64,000 nucleotides of DNA from Styela clava (lineage: Eukaryota; Chordata; Ascidiacea; Stolidobranchia; Styelidae): positions 17,443,383 through 17,507,382 of the forward strand of contig NC_135252.1 in assembly GCF_964204865.1 (NCBI RefSeq). Reading direction: 5' to 3'. The position numbers and the translations under genes are program-made. Every line of letters begins with the position of its first letter. Positions within the stretch are counted from its first letter, which is position 1. The notes below the pieces were generated by a model, which was given only the letters and a program-made list of their open reading frames with translations, made no database searches and had not been told where the DNA came from. This document shows positions 1 to 11,032 of this stretch, in pieces.

Positions 1-246
1 GTGATAGTATCTTAGATGAAATTCTATACTACAATATGGGATTAATGTCGGCCATTGTGGTACATCACGGAAACTCTTCATATTGCATACACAAAATCAA
101 TGCTTGCTGAAATGGTTTACGAGAATATGCCAGATTTTAGTTATTATCATTTAAAAAAAAAACGATTTGCTCACTTGTGTTGGTTATATTTATATACATA
201 CTAATGCTGTTTCCCTTATTTTCACAAATTTATATTTACGGTAAGT

Positions 247-3200
247 CTATTTAGTGCACGCTTTATAGGTTCCGGAATAAAAAATGCGAATAAAATAACT
301 TATCACCCACTCGTTCAATCTTTTTGTCTTCCTATCCATGTCTCCCGTAGTTTCCATCATTTCATACATTTGTTTTATGACAGAAGTTCGTTTACTTATA
401 CTTGATTTAACTGCAAAACTATATCGACATCCTAGATGGGATGTACTCAGTGGTCGAGCCGAGTGTTCGATAACATCTGTCAATTGAAGAAAAATAGATA
501 TTTTATCAAGCTATGTTATACTCGTATAATAAAAAACTGCTCTTGTATGAAAATACTTCCGAGCTGAACAATCCAAGTTATTGAGTACAATTATATGAGC
601 TAAATAAACATTTTTGGAAATTAAACTACACAATATTAACAAATCTACCTTCTGTATCATTATTGAGTTTTTTGTTTTGTACAATGTAACAACACATTGA
701 TTTATTACCAAGCAAAGTGTTAAAATTTCATTCCTATATATTATAAAATGCCTATATATATGTGTTATATATATATATATGCTCTGTTCGCATTTAGTTC
801 AGTTGCCAAGTTTCCTACAATGCTTACTCTGAAAAATCACAACTCTTCCGAATTTCGGCCACACGGCTGCTATTGGATCATACTCCTCCCCACCAGGATG
901 AGTAAATTGATGAATTCCATCAAGATTTTCATAGTTTTGTTCAAACCAGACTGTTTCACCAAAATCGTTTTGGGTTATTCCTTCAGTCAGGTACAAGAGA
1001 TAAGTGTATTCGTGCTGAAATATAAGCGTTCGTAAGCGAAACATATAGTCCATATTGCATACAAAGAAAGGGCTGAATTTGTTTTATGTGATACTGAATA
1101 TATTCCGAAAATTAACACACGGATTAAATCATAGAAGTTATTATATAATTATAATAAAGTAAAGAGAAACCTGATGGTGTTCAGCATCTGGATGTATTCT
1201 GGTATGATCGGCTGGTCGTACAAGATTGAGAGCAACATCATAAGGATACCATTTATTTTTTTTGCCAACGAACTCCAACAATTCTTTCACTCTTTGCCAA
1301 ACAGGGGTTTGCAAAAATTGTGACACCTGAGGAATGAAATTTAAATTACAAAGTACTACTAACCTAGGAAAATTTATAATATTTCCAAGAAATAAATGAA
1401 TATAAACAGAATTGTTGTTGAAAAATAATTTCATATTTATCCCAAATTAAAATAGATTAATCTCCTGAATAATTGATCTACGTGAAAAAGGCTCTCAAAC
1501 TTTCCGAAGTCATATCGCATTACTCTATCCTATAAACCACACACAGCACAGTGAAAAGAAAATCTGACTTTAATAATATTAAATGATGATAATAATGAGT
1601 TTGATATTATATGCGATTCATGCGCTTGTTTATGTGTTCATAAACAATCATAACAACCAGTTGTCCTATGCAACCAGTTGTACTTCTCTCTCAATATTTT
1701 TTCAACAGATTTTAGTATTTTGTGTCAAGTTCTGATTGTCAGTAAACATGAAGTAGTATTTTAGATTAAGATAGGATTTTCATATTTATTCCTGGGGTAA
1801 ATTTGATAAGAAGACAAATTATGTGTGGTACCGCAGCCTCTCATTGGTTACCCATGATGAGTATGGGATTAGTTAACCGGTTATATTGTTTCAGATGCAT
1901 GGACTTGATGGTGAAGAAAGCCATAACCAGCGTTTATGCAAACTACCACACGAATTGAATTGATATATTATTAATGCACTGTTTGTAAGCAACTGATCTA
2001 AACGACCAAGAGAGCTGGCCAAGCAACTAAAGAAATTAAAAAAAAACTTATTGGGTCCCTGAAAAGAGGCTTCGAATCAGTGATGCAATTGCAACACTCA
2101 GTCGATCAAAATATGAGTACTTTATCCTGATCTACAATGCTTACATTATATTGAACAATCCACTGTACATTATCATGATCTTCTAATAAATCAAAATCAT
2201 AGTGTGAGATTCCAGGTCTCCCAACATTAAGAAGATGATCACGCCAAGCTCTTAATTCTTCAGTTGTATATAAATCATCAAAAACATAAATTCCCCTGAA
2301 GAAAAAAAACCTTGAGAGTCCTCACTAAAGGTTCTCTAACTAATATAGTAGTTTCTTTAAAGTTTGTTGGAAAAATGACAGCATATAAACACATTATTTA
2401 ATATTGGATCTTGAATAAATACTTGAGGATTAACATTTTTGATATACTTGAAATAATGATTTTTAAATTCCAATGGATAGAGAATGGGCAAAATGAATTG
2501 AATAATAAAATCAGTTCAAAAACTATTATATTTAATATTTCAATTTTCGTTCTAGGAATAATTCAGAATACTGTAATTTCCAAAATAGAATTTTGAGCAA
2601 CACAAGTATCACAGTATAACCAAAAAAGCCTTCAAACAATCAATCAAATCATTGTTGATCATGCCTTCCCTGTATTTCCAGATTTAAACTCATTGAATCC
2701 ATGTGGCTACTACTGGCTCTTTGTTCAACATGATCGATTAAGAAAATATTTCGTATTTCATATTAGGAAATACTATTTTAGAAAGTATTCAGAACAGTAG
2801 ACCATTTGGTTTTTGGCTACCTGTGCACTGTGCAGTATACCCTTACCTAAGATCAACTCAAGAAACTCACCTTTTCTGACTGTCAAAGTATTTTCGTTTG
2901 AGATGTTTCTCATAATCAATCTTCCTATCCGAATCCTTGTTTGAAAATTTGAAATCACCAAATTCATTCTTTTCATCTTTTTCATTTTGTTTTGGTGGAT
3001 CTTCTGTTAAAAATAATATAAGAATTAAAATATATTAACCATGATAAAAAAATATATTCTTTGTAATCAGAAATTTTTTGTTAGGAACACAAATCAGGCC
3101 TCCACATTTGAATGACAGTAAAATTTGACAGTTCAAAAATATTACAAAAATACATTAAATTATGAACTTTTATCTATTTGTTTCGGAAAATATTACTAAT

Positions 3201-5310
3201 GTCAAGAAGTCCTAAGTACATTCTTGCTATGCTATGCTTGTCCACAGTCTTGTTTAGAGCTAATCTCATTTTTGCAACATTCCAAATGCTTTATTTACCT
3301 GTAAGTTCATTCGTAGAGAATTCCATTGTCACTGTTGCCAGATTTCCAAAATAATTAACAGAAGGTGGATGATGACAATATGTTAGACATGATGGCCAGA
3401 CAACCATTCTCCCTGGTTTTGGATGAACTGTTTGTGATATTTCCAATCTCGATTCCTCAGTGATATTCGGATTACGAGACAAGGTATAGAAAGATATCTA
3501 AAGATGGGTAAAAGAGATTTCTGAATCAAAGAGGTTGATGATCATGGGAATGATTATGTGCGAGAGAACTGATGGACTCTTTGCTGATGTAGTGTCGTGG
3601 TAGATTACGGCTTCTTCCACCATCACGTCCATGCATCTGAAACTGGTAACCAGATGAGAGGCCATGGTTCGTCATATGATTGAGCCGTCATATTGGCTTT
3701 CCGGTACTCCTGAAGTATGCACACCAAGATGTCGCACAACCTGAACCCTAACCTGGTACACAACCTGAGTTCAGGTTGTGCGCCATCTTGGTGCGCATAC
3801 TTCAGGAGGTCCGGCTATCTCCTCCCCAGAATAAATATGTAAATCTTATCCCGTACCTGTCCATAGCTATTATGCTTCCAATCATTAGCTAAGAATACAG
3901 TTGCAATATAACTTCCATCTTCACAATTCTTTGTCACAGGAGGTTTGGGATCAAGTGAATGAAGTACTTCAGCATAAGCTTTTTCAAGAAAAATCTATAA
4001 AAAAGAGCCATTGTCAGTTATATATCGTTACTTATTAAACATAATACCATGAAATAAAACAATATATCAATTCACAAAAGCACAAAAAATGTTTTGGGGT
4101 TCACACTAGCAAAGATGATATATATTGGAAAATTTGAAAATAAATAAACTTTTATTATGTAATTTCTAAGTTAACCAAAGTTTCTGGTCTAAGGAAATAT
4201 CATCATTTTCAATTCTAAATGCAATGCTATGTATACTAATTTACCTCTTTGCCTAAAGATTTTTTAATCAACGATTTTGCATTTTTGAAAACAGCGAAGT
4301 TGGAGAATTCAGTGTTATTAGCCATCACACTGAATGGTGTTAATCCTTGTCCCATGCTTTCTACAAAATTCTAAAAAAAAAAACAGAAATATTCATAAAC
4401 TCCTTCGATACAGCAGATATGATGCAAACATGGGATAAACAAGAAAGGGGTTTAGTATAATACGGTATACTACCATTACTCCTATAGCTGTATAGTGCAA
4501 AATTGAGGGTTAGTTAATAATCATTTTTTTATTACTAATATACAAATTAGTTCATTGTTGTTCAATGTTCGATTACCTAAACAAGACAAAAATAGATCAA
4601 ATAACATTATTCAGATTATTTTTTACCAATTACATACCTGATGTACAAAATTTATTTTCATTTTTCGTGGATATAAGAAATACAATTGCAGGCTTATAAG
4701 TTTATCAGTATCTATCACATGATCAAAAATAAATACACTTTTTCCGTCTTCAACTTCCCATGAATGAGACAATTGGGGTCTGATTTTCTGTAAGAAAAAA
4801 TAGCACAATATCAGAAAATATACCGGTATGTTTTCTGCGGGAAAAATCGTTGGCAAACAATCCAGGACTGGAGGATGTGTGGCTCAACGGGCTAAGCGTT
4901 AGGAATACGCTCGCCACCGCACCTCTAATTACTCTGCGTGGGTTCGCAGGTTCAAATCCCATGCAGGGATGGTTATGTGCGAGAGGATTGCTGGACTCCT
5001 CGCCGTCGTTGGGTGGTTCACGTAACCGCTGGTCGGTTACGGCTTTCTCCACCACCAAGTCCATGCTTCCGAAAACAAACAATACAGTAAAAACTAATCC
5101 CATACCCGACTTGGAATGGTAACCGGACGAGAGGCCGTGGTTCGCCATATGGATAAGCCGTCTTATCGGCTTTCCTCTCCCCCGGGATAAATATGTAAAT
5201 CCCATCCTATCCACATTTTAAAATTTATGGCTTACCTTTTTTGCTCCATGTACTACTCCACCGCAATTCAATAAGGCAGATATTATAACACAGCGCAGAA
5301 ACTGAAGCAT
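247..5310 (-). CDS. Secreted two-domain Fe(II)/2-oxoglutarate-dependent oxygenase (prolyl-hydroxylase-like), 3' end uncertain
   Basis: Ten exons in transcript order: 5310-5236, 4787-4638, 4370-4245, 3994-3857, 3497-3299, 3003-2871, 2295-2145, 1326-1171, 1014-828, and 476 to about 305 or a stop at 247. All introns are GT-AG and phases match. The protein opens with a hydrophobic signal peptide (MLQFLRCVIISALL). An in-frame upstream ATG at 5349 would add 13 residues, but the second ATG places the signal better. The C-terminal half (about residues 275-470) has a double-stranded beta-helix layout: H369-P-D371 as the HxD metal pair, H443 in IEHSARP as the distal ligand, and a basic residue in GCRYSFAVK as a likely 2-oxoglutarate contact. 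The N-terminal half (about 30-225) has the same strand order (GSYIATVFLANDW, then HPKPGRMVVWPS) but no clear HxD, so it looks like a degenerate duplicate. A charged linker (EDPPKQNEKDEKNE) joins the halves. Substrate unknown; procollagen-hydroxylase relatives act in the ER lumen. Further exons may lie left of the window. Confidence 0.75.
1770..1942 (-). repeat. tRNA-derived SINE, 5'-truncated copy
   Basis: Read on the minus strand, this ends in the same tail (GATAAATATG-like, then AAATCCTATC) as the fuller copies at 4871-5212 and 47896-48222. It keeps the body motif around AAGCCATAACC and CATGGACTTGATGG but lacks the tRNA-like head. It lies in the intron between the seventh and eighth exons of the oxygenase gene. 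Confidence 0.6.
3539..3854 (+). repeat. tRNA-derived SINE copy split by a small foldback MITE
   Basis: The body 3539-3704 (TTATGTGCGAGAGAAC, then CCACCATCACGTCCATGC, then GAGAGGCCATGGTTCG) and the tail 3811-3854 (AATAAATATGTAAATCTTATCC) match the SINE at 4871-5212. A 106-bp foldback element separates them. The tRNA-like head is missing. The SINE 3' end stops within a few bases of the splice donor of the fourth oxygenase exon (3857), so most of that donor's intronic side is SINE sequence. Confidence 0.65.
3705..3810. mobile_element. Short foldback MITE inserted in a SINE
   Basis: The ends are inverted repeats: TACTCCTGAAGTATGC on the left and GCATACTTCAGGAGGT on the right. The interior is also near-palindromic (CACCAAGATGTCGCACAACC versus GGTTGTGCGCCATCTTGGTG). 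CCGG flanks both sides (3701-3704 and 3811-3814) and may be the target duplication. The ends match the longer foldback family at 23336, 25811 and 47303. Confidence 0.65.
4871..5212 (+). repeat. tRNA-derived SINE, near full length
   Basis: The head has RNA polymerase III box A-like (TGGCTCAACGGGCTAAGC) and box B-like (GGTTCAAATCC) motifs about 60 bp apart, as in a tRNA-derived promoter. A conserved body follows, with CCACCACCAAGTCCATGC and GAGAGGCCGTGGTTCGCC. The tail is GGGATAAATATGTAAATCCC then ATCCTATCC. It lies in intron 1 of the oxygenase gene, about 20 bp from that intron's donor, antisense to the gene. At least two other sizeable copies and several tail fragments occur in the window. 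Confidence 0.75.
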
Positions 5311-5907
5311 CGTGTTATTCTGTTGTAGAATTGTAGAGGAAACGTTCATACACGAACAGCAAGCGCACTGAGCCCAGAAAGAATGATTGTCTACAAGAGA
5401 GCGTCAGCGCACTGGCTTGGCTGAGAGGATTTCCGGAAATTGTATTGAAAATTTAAATCAGCCAGCCGTATGATAAATACAGTAGCCTACCCTTTGCTAC
5501 GACTGGCGCGCCTCCTCACAGCAGTTCACTCTTACCAATATTAAAAATTTTTAATATAATGTTTTAGTTTGCGACAGAAAAAACTCTGGTATTTCAAACC
5601 CAAAACATTTAAATACGGTACGTCTGACCTGACTGGGTCTGAATATACATCGTCAGAAAATGCGCTCGACCAATCGTGAGCATAAGATGAATCGCATGTA
5701 TGGAGAGCTGACTTTGATAAACGTCTCATAACCCTTTCGTTCTTTTTGTTGTTTCTCAACAACAATTATACATTTGTATGCAGATAGTGTTAAATTTTTG
5801 AGGCAAATAAACATACACACATACATGCTGGAATTCGAATGCGCCAGAGAGAAAGGCCTTGGTTGGTGATAAATCTTGCTAATTTGCTATGCGCTTAATT
5901 TTTAAGA

Positions 5908-6259
5908 TAGGGCGGGGCATGTCGAATCGAATAGTAAATTTTAGAATCGGTCCAGACGAAAATTTCGAATCGCTGCCATCTTTTTGTTGTTTTGTTCAAC
6001 AAAGATCGAGGTGATTCCGTCATTCTTTTTTCTTGAGGCATATATTTTTACAATACAAACTGACATGCGAGTGATTTATTGAGGAAACAGGTTTCTTATT
6101 CTGTGTGAACACACAACCAACTGTCTGGATGATGGATTGTATGTTTTCAGTAATTCAATTAAAAAGTCGCATTCAATCTTTCAAGTATTCAAGATTCGAT
6201 TCGAAAAAATACTCGATTCGATTCTGAAACCACTAGGTATTCGAAAATGCCCAGCTCTA
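5908..6259. mobile_element. Foldback hAT-like MITE, TAGRGCTGGGCAT family
   Basis: The left end TAGGGCGGGGCATGTCGAAT mirrors the right end TTCGAAAATGCCCAGCTCTA. Inside are runs of ATTCGATTCGAAAA and GAATCGAATAG. It is about 350 bp and belongs to the same family as the element at 26557-26961. No matching 8-bp flank is visible, so it is an older copy. Confidence 0.6.
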
Positions 6260-7112
6260 ATTGCGAACAAAGGTTTATAGAATTATGATAAATCCGCGAG
6301 GCAACTAAGAAGAGGATTCGCATATTGGCGCGTCCTTGCAATAGTTTCACATGAGCCTAGTTCAACACATATAAATGGGCCACAATATTGACCAGTATCT
6401 GAAACAAATGACATGGACGATGTTTGGCGAGTATAGCAAACATCGAAGGTGTATATTTTTATGATATGCTGTCGCCATACATCGGTTTTGAACTGCGCGT
6501 TTATGCGGAAAATCATTACAAAAAGGGAAGAAATTGCTTTGAAATGTTTTTACATGAACTGGAGAAAGTAGCTCCGCTCGGGAGCCTATTTCGTTGTAAA
6601 GTTCATTGATATTATTGTTTATTATTAGTAATTTCGTTGCGGTAATGGGGGTTTCGAAAAATTCTCTCCTCACATTTCTTCCACGATGTTGTTCCCGAAC
6701 AACGTCGCAGAACTCAACGATGACGTCCTCATTTTTTGTGTATATGCTTTATTGAAATCGCAAATACCTCATTTCAATACAAAAATATTTTTTTCGTTTT
6801 GTAAGATTTTTGTTGTCACTGGAAGGCTATTATTACTTATTTGAAAAATCCTGTGTGCTATATGGAATTCGTTTATCCCTTTAAATTTCTGTTTGATGAC
6901 GTCTTCAAAATTAAAAAATTCGCACCGTGCCCGTGACCTCATTTCAGCGTACGCAACGTACATGGGTTACTACACTTGTTCAAATCGAGACGAAAGAAAG
7001 GAACGAACTTGATGTACAAGATCACATGAAATAAATCAGTAAGCTATTTGTGTTGCGCACATGGGGAGTGGCAGCTAATTTAAATGTTGTCCGTATAGCT
7101 CTATGGCCTATC

Positions 7113-7893
7113 CAGCGGTTCCCAAACTATGGGTCGCGACCCACTGGTGGGTCGCAAAAGGAATCTTAGTGGGTCGTGAAAAGATGTAGAAAGCTTTGGT
7201 TAATTATACTGGTATTCCTGGTGGCAACTCGAATACGTATATCTTCAAAAAAAAAAAATTAAATTGAATATAAATTTTAATCTGTGAAAGTTTCCTTTTT
7301 ACGATCTTCTCAAAGGAAAAAAAATTTGCTACTCAAAGAATGACCACAGCACTTCTTACCGTGTTTTCCCGAAATTTAGACAGAATTTAGATTTATTTTC
7401 TTTTGAAGAATAACACTAAGGTTTTTTTTTGAAGAGGTCTTTTGCGTTCATTTATCAAAAATAAAATTACATTGTAGAAAATCACAAGATTTTTTACTGA
7501 ACATTCTATAAAAACCGACATCCATTGTTTTTATTTGTATTTCCTATACAGAAATCAAGTGACAAATATCATAATTGTGATATCACACAATCTTGAATTG
7601 TGGTGGGATCTTCACCTTACCTCAGGCCAATGAACCTTTCCTCTCCCACACATTTTTAAATTTATTTTAAGGGTAGGGTTTAATTAAAATCATTTTGAAA
7701 ATTCAAATTATTATCTTATTTTCAGGCGAGGTCTTATTTTCGAGGAAACACGGTAGTTTTGCGATGATTAGCCATTGCTGTGTTCTGTGTTATGTCATAA
7801 AAAAAAAAAAAAATTAAATTAAAGTTAAGTGGGTCGCCATAAGCTGTGATGATAAATAGTGGGTCCCGACTCTAAAAAGTTTGGGAACCACTG
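7113..7893. mobile_element. Non-autonomous hAT element (CAGYGGTTCCCAAAC termini)
   Basis: The left terminus CAGCGGTTCCCAAACT and the right terminus AGTTTGGGAACCACTG are inverted repeats typical of hAT elements, and both continue into GGGTCGCGACCC / GGGTCCCGAC sequence. The flanks GCCTATCC and GCCTATGC form an 8-bp target duplication with one mismatch. The roughly 780-bp interior has no transposase frame. Confidence 0.7.
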
Positions 7894-7901
7894 GCCTATG
7901 C

Positions 7902-7993
7902 TATGTTCTTCCATTGTGCTTACGGTTTTAAAATTATGGGGGTCCATAGTTACTTCAGAGAAGCATAGGCACATAAAGTTTGAGAAACACTGG
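7902..7993. mobile_element. Orphan right end of a second hAT element
   Basis: AAAGTTTGAGAAACACTG followed by GCCTATAA is a diverged version of the right terminus of the adjacent element, with the same flanking GCCTAT. It looks like the remaining end of an older related insertion into which, or next to which, the 7113-7893 element landed. Confidence 0.4.
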
Positions 7994-10866
7994 CCTATAA
8001 TATATATGGCATCATGGCGTTACCGCTGTGGGCTTAAATCGTTTTGCTGACACCGTTTGTGCTTTATTTATCATTGATATGAATATACCTGGTGCCAATT
8101 CATGCGCTATTTACATATTTTATGCCGCGAAAGTATTCGATATTATTTTTTTGGTGGGTGGACACTTACTTGTACGCTTTTTAACTTTATTTTAAGTTAT
8201 GACCGCCTCCCAGGTATTTTTGCATTTTGTTTTGTCTGTTTACTTTTTGTGTTGTTTATGTCAGAGATCCAAAATAAATGATTGATATTGCAGCGTTGCG
8301 TCTTCACCGGAATATGTACTCGCCACTAATAATTAGTTCCGAAGATCTCGTGTGCTGCAAAGCCACACAAATAGATTCGAAGTTCACGATGCTAACGAAG
8401 ATGCTTTATTAAACAGTGGAAAACAGGGCGATTAAAGCAGATGAAATATCAGAGCGACAAAATACTACGCTTACACGGCGACAGCAAAAGCAAGAAGAAA
8501 GACGCTGTGAACCACAACACAGTTCACATATGCTGCGGTGGTTGGAGTCGAGCAATCGGATCTGAATATCGGACGTAATTAGGGCTCAGACTCCACACAC
8601 CGATACACATGCGATAACTAGACAAGAAATATAGAACAATGAAAATAGGACGACTGCATCCCCGCTAAAATATCAAAAAAATGCGTCCGAAGAGTCGTAA
8701 AATTATTAAATAAATTATTTACTTGCGGCCTTCTAGGCCAGGGTTCTATAACTCTATGCTTTCCACAGGCGGGTTGTCATTCCTCACAATCTGCGTGAAC
8801 CACCTATACAACGGGAGGAATTCAACAACGTCCCAATGTACGCCAGTGTATCTAATCATTTCAGAACTCATTAGAAAGTTTTGGGTGTGTCTAAGCCTAA
8901 GTCTGTACGAAGACTACCCTTAATGATGAAATGTGCATGAATTTTGCCATAATATGCTTCTAAGTCCTCCTATATAATAATCCTCCTTTAAAGAATTCAA
9001 AAGTTGAAAAGTTCGATTCACTTATGCCTAGCGCGATTAGGCTGGCCCTAATTATGTTACAATTTTACGTTTAATATCATTTAAGTGACTGTATTTTTAT
9101 ATATAATTTTTGGAATAAAATACGACTCTATTTTTTATTCAGATGAATTAAAGCACTTGTCGTAACCATGGCATCATTAGTCAACACACGCACGGTCATG
9201 TGTTGATGTAATTCGGACTATTAGACTCAAATAGCTCGAGGGAAAACGAAAACAATTTTACCATTATTTTAATTTAATAGGAATTCAGGTCATCAGCTGA
9301 CAGACGTTCGATCGGTTCCGATACCTGTTGCAACGGCCGGATATGCTTTAACTAAATTATTCATATTTGAAAGTGAAGTGGATCAGCTGAACGCCGTTGC
9401 ATGAGAGTGTATGTTATTATTACTTCGAGTTGCAGGTCGGACAAGGGCAGACGAGATGTTTTATTATTCATTCAGTTGAATGCAGTAACGGCGTAAATTG
9501 GGAGTCTTGTTGTTTTAAAATATAAATATATATGATTCTACATTAATTTGAAGATTGTAGGACAGATCAGGGGCACTGTTTAAAATATTAAACCACGTTG
9601 ACTTCATTGGCTTCTTGTCCTCTTCTGAATTTTGCATACATATTTGAGTTTGGCGTCCAAAGATTTTGTTCCGCTCAACTGAAACAGAAGCGCATTAGAA
9701 ATAATCAATTTCAGCTGTCAACGTTTATTTGAGGCAATCACAATCTATATATATTTTGAATTAACCATAATTTTATTATTCGAAGCTGCTAGCTTTTACT
9801 ATTCAAAATAGACAGCACTGGTATTATATAGTCTGATAGGAAAAATTGTATTTCAGTCTAAAATATATTACTATGATCGAGTGTAAATTAGGTCCAACCG
9901 TTGTTTCTCAATCTGGCGTAGAGATACAAGATCTTATAGTTGGTTGCGAACTCATATTAACTTAAACTTAAAATTATTTTTATCTGAGTGCTTAATAGTA
10001 GATGGCAAATGTATTCAAACGAACTTAAAAACAATTTGATAATGTTTGAAAACAAGTCGCAATTATTTTTCGAATGAAAGAGGCACATCTGGTCGAAGCT
10101 TCACGGGCGCTAAACTTAAAATCGTATAATTGACCCACGCTTTCACACAATACTCCTTGTTTACTTTTCATAAAAATAACAATGGAGACTTACAGTGGGG
10201 ATAAATACAGAGCCTAAATTCCATGTGGTATTAAAAGTCAAAACATTGATAATCCAGAATAATCCTCCAAGATTTCTCGGAAATAATTTCAATAAATTTA
10301 AAAGGCGTTTTAGACAAACTGGCTCTGTGCCAGACATGAAATGAATGTTATTCATTGATTCATTGCTGATCGTAACCGATATTTAAAGTTATAATATTGA
10401 ATCTCTCAGTGCGTCAGTAACTCCCACACGATTCATTATTCCAGGTCAAACTAAACATTTCTAATTTTCAAGGCAGAATTGAGCATAAAAACGTGCGAAA
10501 AAGTTGTCGGTTGTCACTTGCTGATTAGATGGCTTAGCATAGTTTTGAGAGTTTGGAATACGAGAGCTCAACAGTGCCCCGATTTGATTTGGAATTAAAT
10601 GATAAGAACTGCATTTATTTGCGTATATCGAAAAAGGCTTTTCGTCATATGTGAGAACAGTTTTTGAGCGAAGTTCCGTTTCAGCACGGTTCGATTTCAT
10701 ACTTTAACTCCAATATTTTTAAAACCTTTTATATTTATTCCAACCTAGAATATATTATTTATCTTAGTTACTAATTTACTTCTCACCTTCGCGCTTCAAA
10801 TCGATTGGTTGCACAATCGGTTGGTGTTTTCACTCAAAAGTAAATAGAAGCTAGACTGATAACGGG

Positions 10867-11032
10867 TAAGGCTGGGAATTTCAGGGAAAAAACTTTAATC
10901 GTTAACCGGGTAAAATTAACCGGTTAACCGCTGCGTGGCGTTTGACGTAATAAGTTACAATTTTAGATTGTTACGTCACGATGGTTACAAACCGAAGTTA
11001 GCCGATTAACCGGTTAACCATTCCTAGCTTTA
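10867..11032. mobile_element. Small foldback MITE with 8-bp target duplication
   Basis: The ends TAAGGCTGGGAATT and AATGGTTAACCGG…TTCCTAGCTTTA are inverted relatives, with CCGGTTAACCG near both ends. The interior carries TTTGACGTAATAAG and GTTACGTCACGATGG. Flanking ATAACGGG (10859-10866) and CTAACGGG (11033-11040) differ at one base and look like the target duplication. Confidence 0.55.

Noticed and set aside
799-827. Stop codon ending the oxygenase after VVIFQ
   Set aside because: An AGA|GTAAGC donor precedes it, and the exon at 476 continues the family pattern in the right phase.
4950-4990. tRNA gene suggested by box A and box B-like motifs near 4880-4960
   Set aside because: No cloverleaf acceptor pairing was found, and the same head-body-tail unit recurs at 47896-48222. 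It is a tRNA-derived SINE.
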